From: Undaria pinnatifida
Taxonomy: Eukaryota; Sar; Phaeophyceae; Laminariales; Alariaceae
Direction: 5' to 3'
NCBI GenBank assembly: GCA_012845835.1
Contig: JABAKD010000023.1
Coordinates: 22,631,108-22,695,107, forward strand
Length of the DNA stretch: 64,000 nucleotides
Part shown: positions 55,411-64,000 of the stretch, piece after piece
Position numbering within the stretch: the first letter of the stretch is position 1
Layout of the letters: each line of letters starts with the position of its first letter
The notes under the pieces: model-generated
What the model was told of the DNA's origin: nothing
The model's database searches: none
What the model saw: the letters and a program-made list of their open reading frames with translations, nothing else
Position numbers and translations under genes: made by a program

Positions 55411-55991
55411 CTGATACCAACGAACATTTACTGTATATAACGCAAGACCCTATATTACGTAAGACAAAAAAATGGGGACACGTAGGAAACGATACATGGA
55501 GTGGTGGCCGCGCGGCACCAACAACGAATTCCCTCAGCCCCATGTGCACGGGTGACTATGACACCCTTGTAAGATATTAACATGAGAAAGATGCACAAAC
55601 AGGCACAAGGCAAGAATCTCAGCCGACCAAAACATCCAGGAAACATCGCGGTTGCGCAGACGTTAACAGCTTGGAGAAGCAGGAATTTCTTCGTCCCTGA
55701 AAGAGTGGACGGAAAGGTGTCCTGATGGCGGTTCGGCTGAAAATATTTTCATGCTGAGGAGTTAATGCCGGAAATCCTGCAAGACAGTTGAAAGCAGCAA
55801 GGTGCCGTAGGGGCGGTGGCATTTGATGGAATAAAAAATAAATGCATTACCTTCTAGGCATTATGCGTTGTAATGTAGAGATACGTAGTGCATGGAAGAG
55901 GGAAAGTATAAAACATTGCAGGTGTTGTTGGTAGGAGGAGGAGGGTACGGTTGACCCGAAGAAAAACCGAAATGTTGATGTTGTAGGCAAG

Positions 55992-56705
55992 CTACGCAGC
56001 AATGATTTCGATGTACCCGGCATACGCGCAGGGGTTGGCCATGAGTTCATGATAATGTTGAGCAGACAAGTACAAAGTAGGAGGGACGTTAAGTATTTGT
56101 ACGGGTTCAATGCCTCTACCGAAAGAAATGGCGTCGTGGAAAGATAATTCTGCGTTTGGCAGTATGTCGTGCAGGTGATCTTGAATATATTGTAGGATTT
56201 TGGCGCGAATGGTAGCGTGTTGTTCAGGGTTACCAAAACCTTTGCGTGAAATGCATCGAAGCAGGCTTGCTGCATCTCCTAGCTCGTTAACAACAGTCCA
56301 GGGATTGCCAGGAGGAGGTGGCGGAGACGGAGGGGGACGGGATGAGTATGGTGGAGGTACAGTACCCTGAGGAGCGATAAAAGGAGGATGAGGTGCGACA
56401 AAGGTGCCAACAGCGGCCTTGATGAATGGAGGGTATACAACGTTAGGAGCATGGGGAACACCGTTAGCTATATGCGAAGGTGGAAGCAGGCACATGATGG
56501 AGTGCCTGTTCTTGATCCGGCTAAGGGCAGCGTATAGCTGGCCATGAGCGAAGATGTCGTTTCGCAAATCGAACCCAATGCGAGATAATGTTCGTCCTTG
56601 GGATTTGTTTATTGTCAGGGAGTATGCGAGCCGGAGAGGGAATTGTACACGACTGAACTTGATACCCTGTTGGCCAACTTGGGCGTGGAAGTGAATTCGT
56701 GGCAC
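55992..56705 (-). pseudogene. Helitron helicase C-terminus fused to OTU-like domain
   Basis: Residues 20-75 are the PIF1/RecD-like motifs V-VI (PLRLAYSLTINKSQGRTLSR, HGQLYAALSRI). Residues 100-133 are a Pro-rich spacer. From residue 134 an OTU-like cysteine-protease fold is suggested by GDAASLLRCIS (family: DGNCLFRAIS) and by AYAGYIEIIAA (family: WGGxIEixAlA). The catalytic Cys position is Ser147 (AGC at 56265-56267). The frame stops directly after EIIAA, while the same frame continues LAYNINISVF as the family would, so the stop is a mutation. OTU domains are known as extra modules in some Helitrons. Confidence 0.6.
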
Positions 56706-57836
56706 GAGGACAAATGGGTCGCAGACTTGAGAGGAGCTGAATCTGGATTATACACGGGTTAGGCGAAACGTCCAAAACAACGCATTTCTGACCATTGACC
56801 AGTCCTTCTCCGAAGTTTAAATTTCTGGTAAGCAAGGCGAGGTCGTTTGAACGGAGAACCAATTCATGAGGGGGCACACCCTGAACATCAAGAAGGTTAA
56901 GGTGTTCAGGGGCAGCAAAAGCCGTGTTGGGGTTGGAGTCGTCGCTGATAAGGCTATCGAAACTTGAGAAAGAGACGGGGTTTTGCAATCGTCTTTTGGC
57001 TATCTCTTTGTTGGCGGCGTCAATAGCAGTGATGGAAGTGGCAAGAATAGCACGATCATGCATAAGATCAGTTTCTTCGTTTAAGTTAGGGTGGACGAAG
57101 TTGACGAGATCGTCAAAGTTTGTATTAAACTTAAGGTTGTAGTGTTCACTTGTAGACGTGTCATTGGTGTTAGAGAAAGCAACCATATCGCCGTTGGGCA
57201 TGTGAACAGTTGGCTGCCTACCCTCTCCAACCGCGCGGACGAAGGAGGCATATTGTTTGTTTTCCTTATCACGTTGCGAAGCCGTGAGACGTAGACGGGT
57301 AATATTGGACCATGGGAAGCTTGCAATGACTGCAGCTTCCACTGTGTCCGAAGCGGAACCATATTTGACAACAGGGCCAATTTGTCTCCAATCTCCACTG
57401 AACAGAAATGTTTTACCACCGAAGAGAGTGTTGTTATTTAGCAAATCTTGTAAAGATTTGTTCAACGCTTCAACACAATATTTGTGCGTCATTGGGAGTT
57501 CATCCCAGATAATAAGATCACAGGTGCGGATGAATTCCGCGCTTTGCGATTCACCACGAATGTTGCACAAAGCTCCAGACACAAGATTATCTTCAAGTGG
57601 CAATTTAAACATTGAGTGAGCGGTCTAGCCACCGGTAGTTGGAACGCCCCAATTCCGGTTGAAGCAGCTATTAGAACGACTCGCCCATCCCCACGCAGAC
57701 GTGCTGCTATGACCTTCTCAGTGAACGTCTTTCCGGTGCCTGCGGGACTGTCAGTCATGTAAGCACCAGGTCTGTTTAAAGTAACTGAGTTGATAACGGT
57801 GGTATAAATTGCGCGTTGTTCCGGAGTTAGGAGCAT
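56521..57836 (-). pseudogene. Helitron PIF1-like helicase core
   Basis: The frame at 57489-57836 has Walker A (DSPAGTGKTFTEKVI; GTGKT at residues 33-37) and motif Ia (VVLIAASTGI). A frameshift near 57640 moves to the frame at 56521-57612. That frame holds FKLPLEDN, the Walker B block LIIWDELPMTHKYCVEALNK and motif III FLFSGDWRQIGPVVKYGS, followed by RLRLTASQRD. Near 56720 another shift leads to the C-terminal piece. The helicase would unwind DNA during rolling-circle transposition. Confidence 0.92.
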
Positions 57837-57863
57837 TTCTTTGTCATCGGCGTACGTTTTTTG

Positions 57864-58349
57864 TTAAACGCGATCGAAAGTGCATCCGGCACGTTGGAGT
57901 TCTGATAGTTGGTGGATCGCAGAAGGAAGATTAACTTGTTCGTTTTTTTGTCCATGGAGCTGTAATTTAATATCTATTTGGCGCAACGCTTCAGAAACAG
58001 CTTGAGCTCGGGTCATGAACATGCACAAGACTTCAATTAGGTCGTCTTGAAAGTCGTGCCACAATTTCGGGGCTGAACCACCATCTAGAATTAGAGTAGC
58101 CAATAAACCTCGAAGCAAATGCCCTGTTTGGAAACAAATAGCTTCTTGCATGCATATGAAATACTCCTCGTCGCCCGTGACCAGTCCTCGAGCCCGGGCT
58201 GCGTCGTGAAATGTAGGATGTAGAACGGGTGATCCAATATCCGGTTGCACTGTGCGTAATTCAGTAACGACCTTGCAGGTATTTTGTGCAGGAGGAGTCG
58301 AAGGTAGAAAAGGTCGCCAACAGCAGGGCTTTTGAAATGGATACGGCAT
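57864..58349 (-). pseudogene. Helitron Rep-helicase linker
   Basis: The frame reads HPTFHDAARARGLVTGDEEY, then FICMQEAICFQTGHLLRGLL and LWHDFQDDLIEVL, the standard Helitron stretch between Rep and helicase (T-F-x-x-A-A-x-x-R-G-L). Confidence 0.85.
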
Positions 58350-59115
58350 ACATGTTCTGCGGTTCTGGCGGAAACGATGTTACCATATTGATCAAGCCAC
58401 TTCCCGACAGGAGCAGTAGATGGGCAGGGGTCATCTTTTTTTTCTTGGTAATAATGTAGTCAAGCAGGGTAAGCCTTGAGAAACAGGCCGCGGTAGGCCG
58501 TTTAAGATAATGCATGAGATCCGAAGTGGTGTTGCTGGCGATGGCGGCGCGCTCTTCAGCGGAAGCTTCGGCAGGGTACACGACGCTGTTTTCATTCTCA
58601 AGGTGGGCATGAACACGAGTAACTGAGGGATAACGGCTTTGTGATTCAAAGCCGAGCATTCTCCAAGTAGCCTCTGCAGCAGAAATATATCGTGTTGTGC
58701 GGTACATTTCTATTTCATTTGTAATTCCAGAGATTCTGGCTTTCGCGAAATCGTTGCCTTTTGCAATATACTTGTAAAGGTATTTGGCGCACGAAGCTGT
58801 TGTAACGACATCAGTGCACACATGACAATCTAGTAGAAGAAGTAAGTACGGGTTGTAGGGAACAACCCTTTAGTTGCCGACGGGGACATCAACCCAGTTA
58901 TTGCCAACTTTGTTGCGCACAGTGGGATTATCACCATTTTTCGTCCTAGAGTATTGGGCGCGACCACTGCGTTCATTTAGCGTGGCTGTTGTTCTCAACG
59001 GTTGAGGGTAGTACTTATTGCAAGACTTGGTGTTGGTATCCCGATTTCTTTGCATGCACGGTGCATTGACATTGTAAGAACCACAGGGCTTATGAATCAT
59101 ATATTTGATAACCAT
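58261..59115 (-). pseudogene. Helitron Rep, C-terminal half with catalytic tyrosines
   Basis: The frame at 58870-59115 reads YMIHKPCGSYNVNAPCMQRN, then CNKYYPQPL. The frame at 58261-58821 begins near the catalytic helix CAKYLYKYIAKG, with two tyrosines four residues apart (Tyr14 and Tyr18), as in Helitron Rep. WRMLGFESQSRYPSVTRVHA follows. The tyrosines nick and covalently hold the transposon strand. Confidence 0.9.
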
Positions 59116-60166
59116 CTCTCGCAGTCGCCTGCGATGGATTTATCAGGCAACTGTGCCCACACCCACGAGTCCATTTGATTAAGGACATCAGGACCTGCAT
59201 TTTTAAACTTGACAATGACATGGGCATGAGGAAGCCCTCGTTTTTGGTACTCAATAACAGACATATGAAAATCGTAAGGCCCAAAGACCTTGCCGTTCTT
59301 TAGGTGGGACATTAGAACGCCAAGCTTGATTTTGAAAATCCTGCAGCAAAGGTCTGGACGGTCAGAAGCTTGTTGACCATGTAGAAGGTTTTGTACAATT
59401 TCAGGCCAAAAGGGGTTGCAAGTCATTGTTATCATGAGGTGTGGTTTCCCTTTTCTGCTCACAACTGCAAGAGCGTCTTCTGTGTCATGTTTACGTTTCG
59501 TGGGTGATCCATGAATGTATCGGGTAGAAGCTGGCCAGGTTTATCACTTGATTGTGAAATAGAACGAGCCGTGGCTAATCTTTGTTGAAATGGGGCTGTT
59601 TCCATAAACGTCAGCTGATTTTCTTCCATGCGAGACAGGTTATCTGTGATCCATTCCTGGGCTATACGGCTATTTCTTTGAAAGACACGCTCAGCAAGAA
59701 CGCGTTGTCTGCAGTAGAACGGTAAAGTAACATCGGTATTGCCTGCAATGTTCATAGTTCGAGATTTTTTCGGTGGATTTCGAAGGGCATTGCATGGGCT
59801 CCAACCAGCTTCACCGTGCATAAATAACAAATGGTACTGGAGGCTTTCGTAGGCCGGCGACCAAAGAGGAAGGAAACGAGGTTGGGAGTCTGGGCTATCT
59901 TTGGGATAGATGATCTCAGAACGAGTAGTCACGTCCTGTTGACCTGATGTGTAAAGGATTGCCGCGATTTCTGGGGCGGAAGCTTGCTGCCCAAGGACGT
60001 TACCGTCATTTACTCTGCTAGTTTCCGCAAAGAAAGGAGATAAAAGCTGGTTCCGAACTAATGGAATTGCTATTGATGATGTCGTCAACCGCTGCACGGT
60101 ACTGCTGGGTCCATGAAATGTTTTCTTGAACTTGGTTGCGTAAGATTTCAGCAATACCAAGGTCAA
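59097..60166 (-). pseudogene. Helitron Rep, N-terminal half with HUH motif
   Basis: The frame at 59459-60166 carries YPKDSPDSQPRFLPLWSPAY and LPFYCRQRVLAERVFQRNSR. The overlapping frame 59097-59462 has KPHLMITMTCNPFWPEIVQN and EYQKRGLPHAHVIVKF, with the metal-binding HUH motif at residues 79-81 (HAH). The family is Helitron-like N. The two frames meet at a small frameshift. Confidence 0.92.
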
Positions 60167-60920
60167 TGCCCAGATGTTGCGCCTGGTCTACAAAGTCGGA
60201 GTCGTAAATGTAAAATCTTGAGCTGTTGGAAATATTCATGGTTTGGTATTTTCTTGCAAATCGAAGATACGATGGTAGGCTTTACCATGCAAGGTAAGCA
60301 TAGACGGGGGTTTCGGATTAGTCCAAGTTCTATTTTCACAACCTCCTGTACCAAGAGCCGTGAAGGAGAATAGGCCATTGTATTTACGTTGGTAGGTACT
60401 AGTCTAAATGCTTCTGTATTAAAGAGACGCCAAATATTGTCGCTGACAGGTCGAAGACGTGGGATTGCAACGGCGCCGGACTTGCAACAGTTAAACGACC
60501 TTTCTTCCCACCAAAGCCGTGCGCCGCAATGATGCTTGCAAGTGAAGTTGTTTAGGTCATTGAAATCAGGATACCGAAAATAACTTGTTTGAGGCGCACA
60601 TAAATCAGGAGCGTTGAAGGCGTAAATGCCAAGAGGTCGCCGGGGCGGTGGATTTCGCAAAGGACATCGCTTCGAAGAGCATAGGAATCGCGAGAGTTGG
60701 AAGTAGTAACAGTCCTGCGAGTAACATTCAAGAAATGGCGCCGAAGGGCACGACGACGGCAAGCGATTTGACCGGTGTCAAGTGTACGTCTGCTAGCTAA
60801 GATGGCAGCGCGCAGACCTCGAAGGAGACGGGCTCTGAGCCTAATTTCCGTGTCATTCGTAGACTCCGACATGTATTTCACCCGGTAGTAAGGACTTGTA
60901 CGTGATAGACTTACCTTCAA
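60163..60920 (-). pseudogene. Helitron N-terminal Cys-rich region
   Basis: The frame at 60163-60762 has FTCKHHCGARLWWEERSFNC, then CKSGAVAIPRLRPV and FNTEAFRL, the usual zinc-finger-like zone upstream of Rep. A parallel frame gives WTNPKPPSMLTLHGKAYHRI, so a frameshift lies near 60340. Further upstream (60552-60920) is an Arg-rich frame. Confidence 0.8.
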
Positions 60921-61355
60921 AACTCGTCACCGAAGTCCGGAGGGATTGTTGCGCATGCCAATTTATGTTCTTCCGTGGAAGTCCCAAGGACTTTACTCTT
61001 CTCTTTTTCCTCGAGGATGTTTCGAACCTGCGCAGGCACGTTGAGGTTTAGGGCAACGGTGTAAGCATTAAGTATTGCTGACACAGACGACGCAATAATG
61101 GAACTTTCAGTGACCTAAAATCATAGTATGTGGTTGAAACCTTCAAATGGAGGTCCTGTTTAGCACAATGGTAATATAAGCGGGAGGACACGCCAGAAGG
61201 AAATCACCACAAAAATGCAGCCGAAATTGAAAGAGGAAAGGTCAACAAGATAAACAAAAAACGAAAATCACAATCTCTCAACCACACCAATATTAATTAG
61301 TGAACTAAGCGTACGTGGTTCTAAACTCAAAGTCAATGTCTCTCTTTGCACAATT
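60921..61355. other. No recognisable feature
   Basis: Between the Helitron N-terminus and the cysteine-containing exon. The Helitron 5' end must lie here or further right, but no terminal motif could be fixed. Confidence 0.35.
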
Positions 61356-61505
61356 TTAGTGCAAGGCCGGAGGGCACTCCAGCTCGTAGCCGCCGGTCTT
61401 CTTCAACATATTTTTTATGTCGCCTTCTTTGACCAGGCCAGTACAGCAAATAAATGTTGATGTTGTACCCCGGGGGGTTGATTTGTGCGCGGCTTCGCAC
61501 GGTTT
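61356..61505 (-). CDS. Terminal exon of a second cysteine-containing gene
   Basis: After an acceptor TTTTGCAG the - strand reads KPCEAAHKSTPRGTTSTFIC, CTGLVKEGDIKNMLKKTGGY, then ELECPPALH and TAA at 61356-61358. It shares with the 42466-42633 exon the opening KPCEAA, the CTG motif, the LLKK/MLKK-x-G motif and the acceptor context, so they are paralogous exons 19 kb apart. In this copy the exon carries a stop where the other has a donor. Upstream exons were not found. The function is unknown. Confidence 0.5.
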   Translation of the reverse strand, partial: KPCEAAHKSTPRGTTSTFICCTGLVKEGDIKNMLKKTGGYELECPPALH

Positions 61506-61885
61506 CTGCAAAAGAAAACAGAGGGGTAAAGTGAAACCAATGTTCAGTAAAAAAAAACAGGGAAAACCTTCAAAAAAAGGCGTAAAAAAACACAGAGTAT
61601 GGAAAGGTTTGCATGTTGGCATAATTCGACACGCGTCGACGAGCACAATGCGGCACAGACTAGCACAGCAGCACCACACATCACAGCATATTACTGCAAG
61701 CATGCAACTGCACCGTGCGGTAGGGCGCAACACCACCCGGCTTTTACTGATAAAAAAAAAGGCACAGTAGTACAACAATACTGCAAAGCCTTGGCGCTAA
61801 GCATGCACAGCACTATCAACTCATGTACGTGATATAAATCCTTGATTTAAATATTATATGTGACCTAAACCTCTCAAAAACCCTT

Positions 61886-62280
61886 CCCCCCCCCCCCCCC
61901 CCTCCCCCGCCTTGTTCCCATCGTTTCCTCCTGCATAAACGCCCCACCTACTATCGAAATCCGCCAGAGTAATAAACACTTCCACGCCCTGGATATCGCC
62001 TCGTTATCGTTTCAGAGCCGTCCATGCCGCTGCTGCAATTCTCAACCACCCCCGTCCCCAACGCCCCCTTCTTCACCGAACACCCGCACCATCGCCTAGA
62101 CCTAGCACCCCACGTATAGCCAACCCCTATATCTATGCGACCTAAAGCCCTCCCCCCCCGCCCACGCCCCCCCCCCCCGCCACATTCCTCCTCCCCCACA
62201 AGAAATATTTAATAGTTTCCACGCACAAATTGAGCTGCCCCACCCGTGCCCTTCCCCCCCCTCCCGCCCCCTTCTTGATT
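61886..62280. repeat. C-rich low-complexity region
   Basis: Runs of up to 17 C (61886-61902) and several of 8-12 C. The complementary strand is G-rich and may form quadruplexes. Confidence 0.9.
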
Positions 62281-62471
62281 AAAATCAGGCCCCCACGTCC
62301 TTAAAAACTCCGCCCTCCCCTCACCGGATATTCGACTTACAGGATTCACTTGATAAACTGATGCATTTCCTTCCACAGCTGTCAGATTTTGTCCCCCTCA
62401 TAAACGGGTTTTATAGTTTCCGCGCACAGACTGCCTAACATCACCCTGTTGACCCTGGTAGCTACACTGTA

Positions 62472-62620
62472 GTTGCAAGGAGAGTCGCCGACCTATATCC
62501 TTAATGAGGACACACAACCCGTAATACGCGCGATCGGAGTATCACACACAGCTTGCAAAGATGAGTTTCGACAAAATATTCGATCTCACAGCTGGAGTGT
62601 ATTTTAATTTTTATAATTTT
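62472..62620 (+). repeat. Dispersed 150-bp repeat, copy 2
   Basis: It starts GTTGCAAGGAGAGTCGCCGA and ends TTTTAATTTTTATAATTTT. It is nearly identical to 63630-63776 and to the inverse of 53547-53658. Confidence 0.95.
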
Positions 62621-63629
62621 AAATGAAACCTGAAAGAACAGCACCACCACTGCTGGTTATAAAAAAAAGGCATCGCACAACACGGCACAATTAGTACTAC
62701 CGCGAATGAACAGAGCAAAGCTGATGACAACCCGGATATGGCAAGCATGCAACTGCACCGTATGGTAGGGCACAACACCCGGCTTTTACTGCCGTATTAA
62801 ACCCTTTATAATAAGCATAGAACAGCATGGCTGGGACGAGAAAAGCCGGGGTTCTGCAGCATATGTCAGTTTTTTCCTCTGCAGCCGAGTAGAGCAGGGG
62901 GGGGAAACATCTTACTGGAGGTGAACATAGCACATTACATAACGTTTCATCCTGCACCGGATTACAACCAGCACCATCAACTCAGATACCTGTTATAAAC
63001 GCAAGACAAAGCACAGCACAACTACCTGTTGCACCATAGCCAAGTTCAGGGTAAAGCACTGGTCGGCACAACACAACACATCTCAGCATCGCACGGCCAC
63101 TGTGTTGCGCAGCTTACAGCGCAGTAGCGCAAGGCAACATTTATGGTAACGTGGAACTTGATTCGAGGTTTAAAATGAACCGGTTACTTTCAAATTACAA
63201 CGTAAATTATGCAGAAAAGTAACAAAACACAACGCCTAAATACTTCGGGTAAAGCCAGGGTACTGCTGTAGCACATGCCAGGTTTTTTCTCCGTGCTACA
63301 ACATACGTTGCATGCACAGCATAGCCAAGTTCAGGCCAGGAGACCCGGGCGGAGACAATTTGTACTGAACCGCAGGGTAGGGCACTGGTCGGCACAACAC
63401 AACACATCTCAGCATCGCACGGCCGCTGTGTTGCACAGCTCACAGCGCGGCAGCGCAAGGCAACATGTTCGGCAACGTGGAACTGGAACCTGCTATTTCC
63501 CCGATGTAGGTACTTTTTATAAAAAAATTGAAAAACGTCAGCTGTGAGTACGACCGATTGAATGATGGAAACTCAACTTCGCACGTCTATATTTAATTTA
63601 CTTGTCCTTATTATTATATAATACGCTAA

Positions 63630-63776
63630 GTTGCAAGGGGAGTCGCCGACCTATATCCTTAATGAGGACACACAACCCGTAATACCCGCGATCGGAGTAT
63701 CACACCCAGCTTGCAAAGATGAGTTTCGACAAAATATTCGACCTCACAGCTGGAGTGTATTTTAATTTTTATAATA
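63630..63776 (+). repeat. Dispersed 150-bp repeat, copy 3
   Basis: It starts GTTGCAAGGGGAGTCGCCGA. Only a few bases differ from copy 2. Confidence 0.95.
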
Positions 63777-64000
63777 ATACGCTGAGGTGGTCGTGAAGGT
63801 GGTCGTGGCGTTTTGGATCTTTGAAAATATCTTGGTTAAAACACCCCTCCCCAAAAAGCGGCGACTCCCGAGCTCCACTCGGTCTCAGGCGGCCTCGCGG
63901 TGCCACCACGTCCCATCCGCACAGCAGCACTACGACATGCCGGCGAAAGAACGGCCGTCGGTGCCCCACTTCGGCGAGGGGGGAGCGTGGAAATCGCCCT

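Larger units (their letters stand above)
55992..60920 (-). mobile_element. Helitron (rolling-circle transposon), broken
   Basis: On the - strand, in order, are: a Cys-rich N-terminal zone, the Helitron Rep domain with HUH and two-Tyr motifs, a linker, a PIF1-type helicase, and an OTU-like tail. The pieces lie in different frames separated by frameshifts and stops, so no intact Rep/Hel protein is encoded. Ends (5' TC, 3' CTRR with a hairpin, A|T insertion) were not identified. Confidence 0.92.
61690..63490. repeat. Interspersed repeated phrases, 3' flank
   Basis: GCATGCAACTGCACCGTRYGGTAGGGC occurs at about 61698 and 62744. CTGGTCGGCACAACACAACA with CATCTCAGCATCGCACGGCC occurs at about 63059 and 63390. 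These suggest old segmental repeats. Confidence 0.7.

Overview
This is repeat-dominated nuclear DNA from a eukaryote. The signs are spliceosomal introns with GT-AG and one GC-AG boundary, poly(A)-tailed retroposons, LTR retrotransposons nested in one another, tRNA-derived SINEs, a Helitron and many tandem repeats. No bacterial-style operon, rRNA gene or intact tRNA gene was seen. The lineage cannot be fixed from the sequence. A repeat-rich alga or other protist is a guess only.

Layout. 1-11.5 kb: a decayed Ty3/gypsy element on the + strand (gag, protease, RT, RNase H, integrase, chromo-like tail). It is split after gag by a second LTR element (1691-5913, - strand) that keeps only a scrap of copia RNase H. 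12.6-18.3 kb: a miniature LTR element (TRIM copy A) and three tandem-repeat blocks. 19-20 kb: a tRNA-type SINE and a pair of near-perfect hairpins. 20.1-26.8 kb: a second copia-type element (gag and protease remnants). It is interrupted by a 3.2-kb non-coding LTR element (20219-23382) and by two copies of a 111-bp poly(A)-tailed module. 28.3-29.9 kb: a spliced, stop-containing transposase-like pseudogene. 34.1-41.1 kb: a complete Ty1/copia element on the - strand, with 287-bp LTRs about 97.6% identical, a 5-bp target duplication, and two in-frame stops in an otherwise open Gag-Pol frame. 41.7-42.6 kb: two exons of a small cysteine-containing gene (- strand), with TRIM copy B between them. 43.6-55.4 kb: tandem repeats, microsatellites, TRIM copy C and a second SINE copy. 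56.0-60.9 kb: a Helitron (Rep, PIF1-like helicase, OTU-like tail) on the - strand, broken by frameshifts. 61.4 kb: an exon related to the 42.5-kb exon. 61.7-63.8 kb: C-rich DNA and further repeats.

Almost every recognisable protein belongs to a mobile element, and all are broken. The only host-like coding material is the cysteine-containing exon family. The most unusual signals are: the TRIM family (three copies, each with a 4-bp target duplication, a polypurine tract and a conserved tRNA T-arm-like module); perfect palindromes abutting the inner edge of the 5' LTR in three unrelated LTR elements; a TGA exactly at the first cysteine codon of the copia zinc knuckle; and the degenerate OTU-like domain at the Helitron C-terminus. 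All identities were counted by eye.
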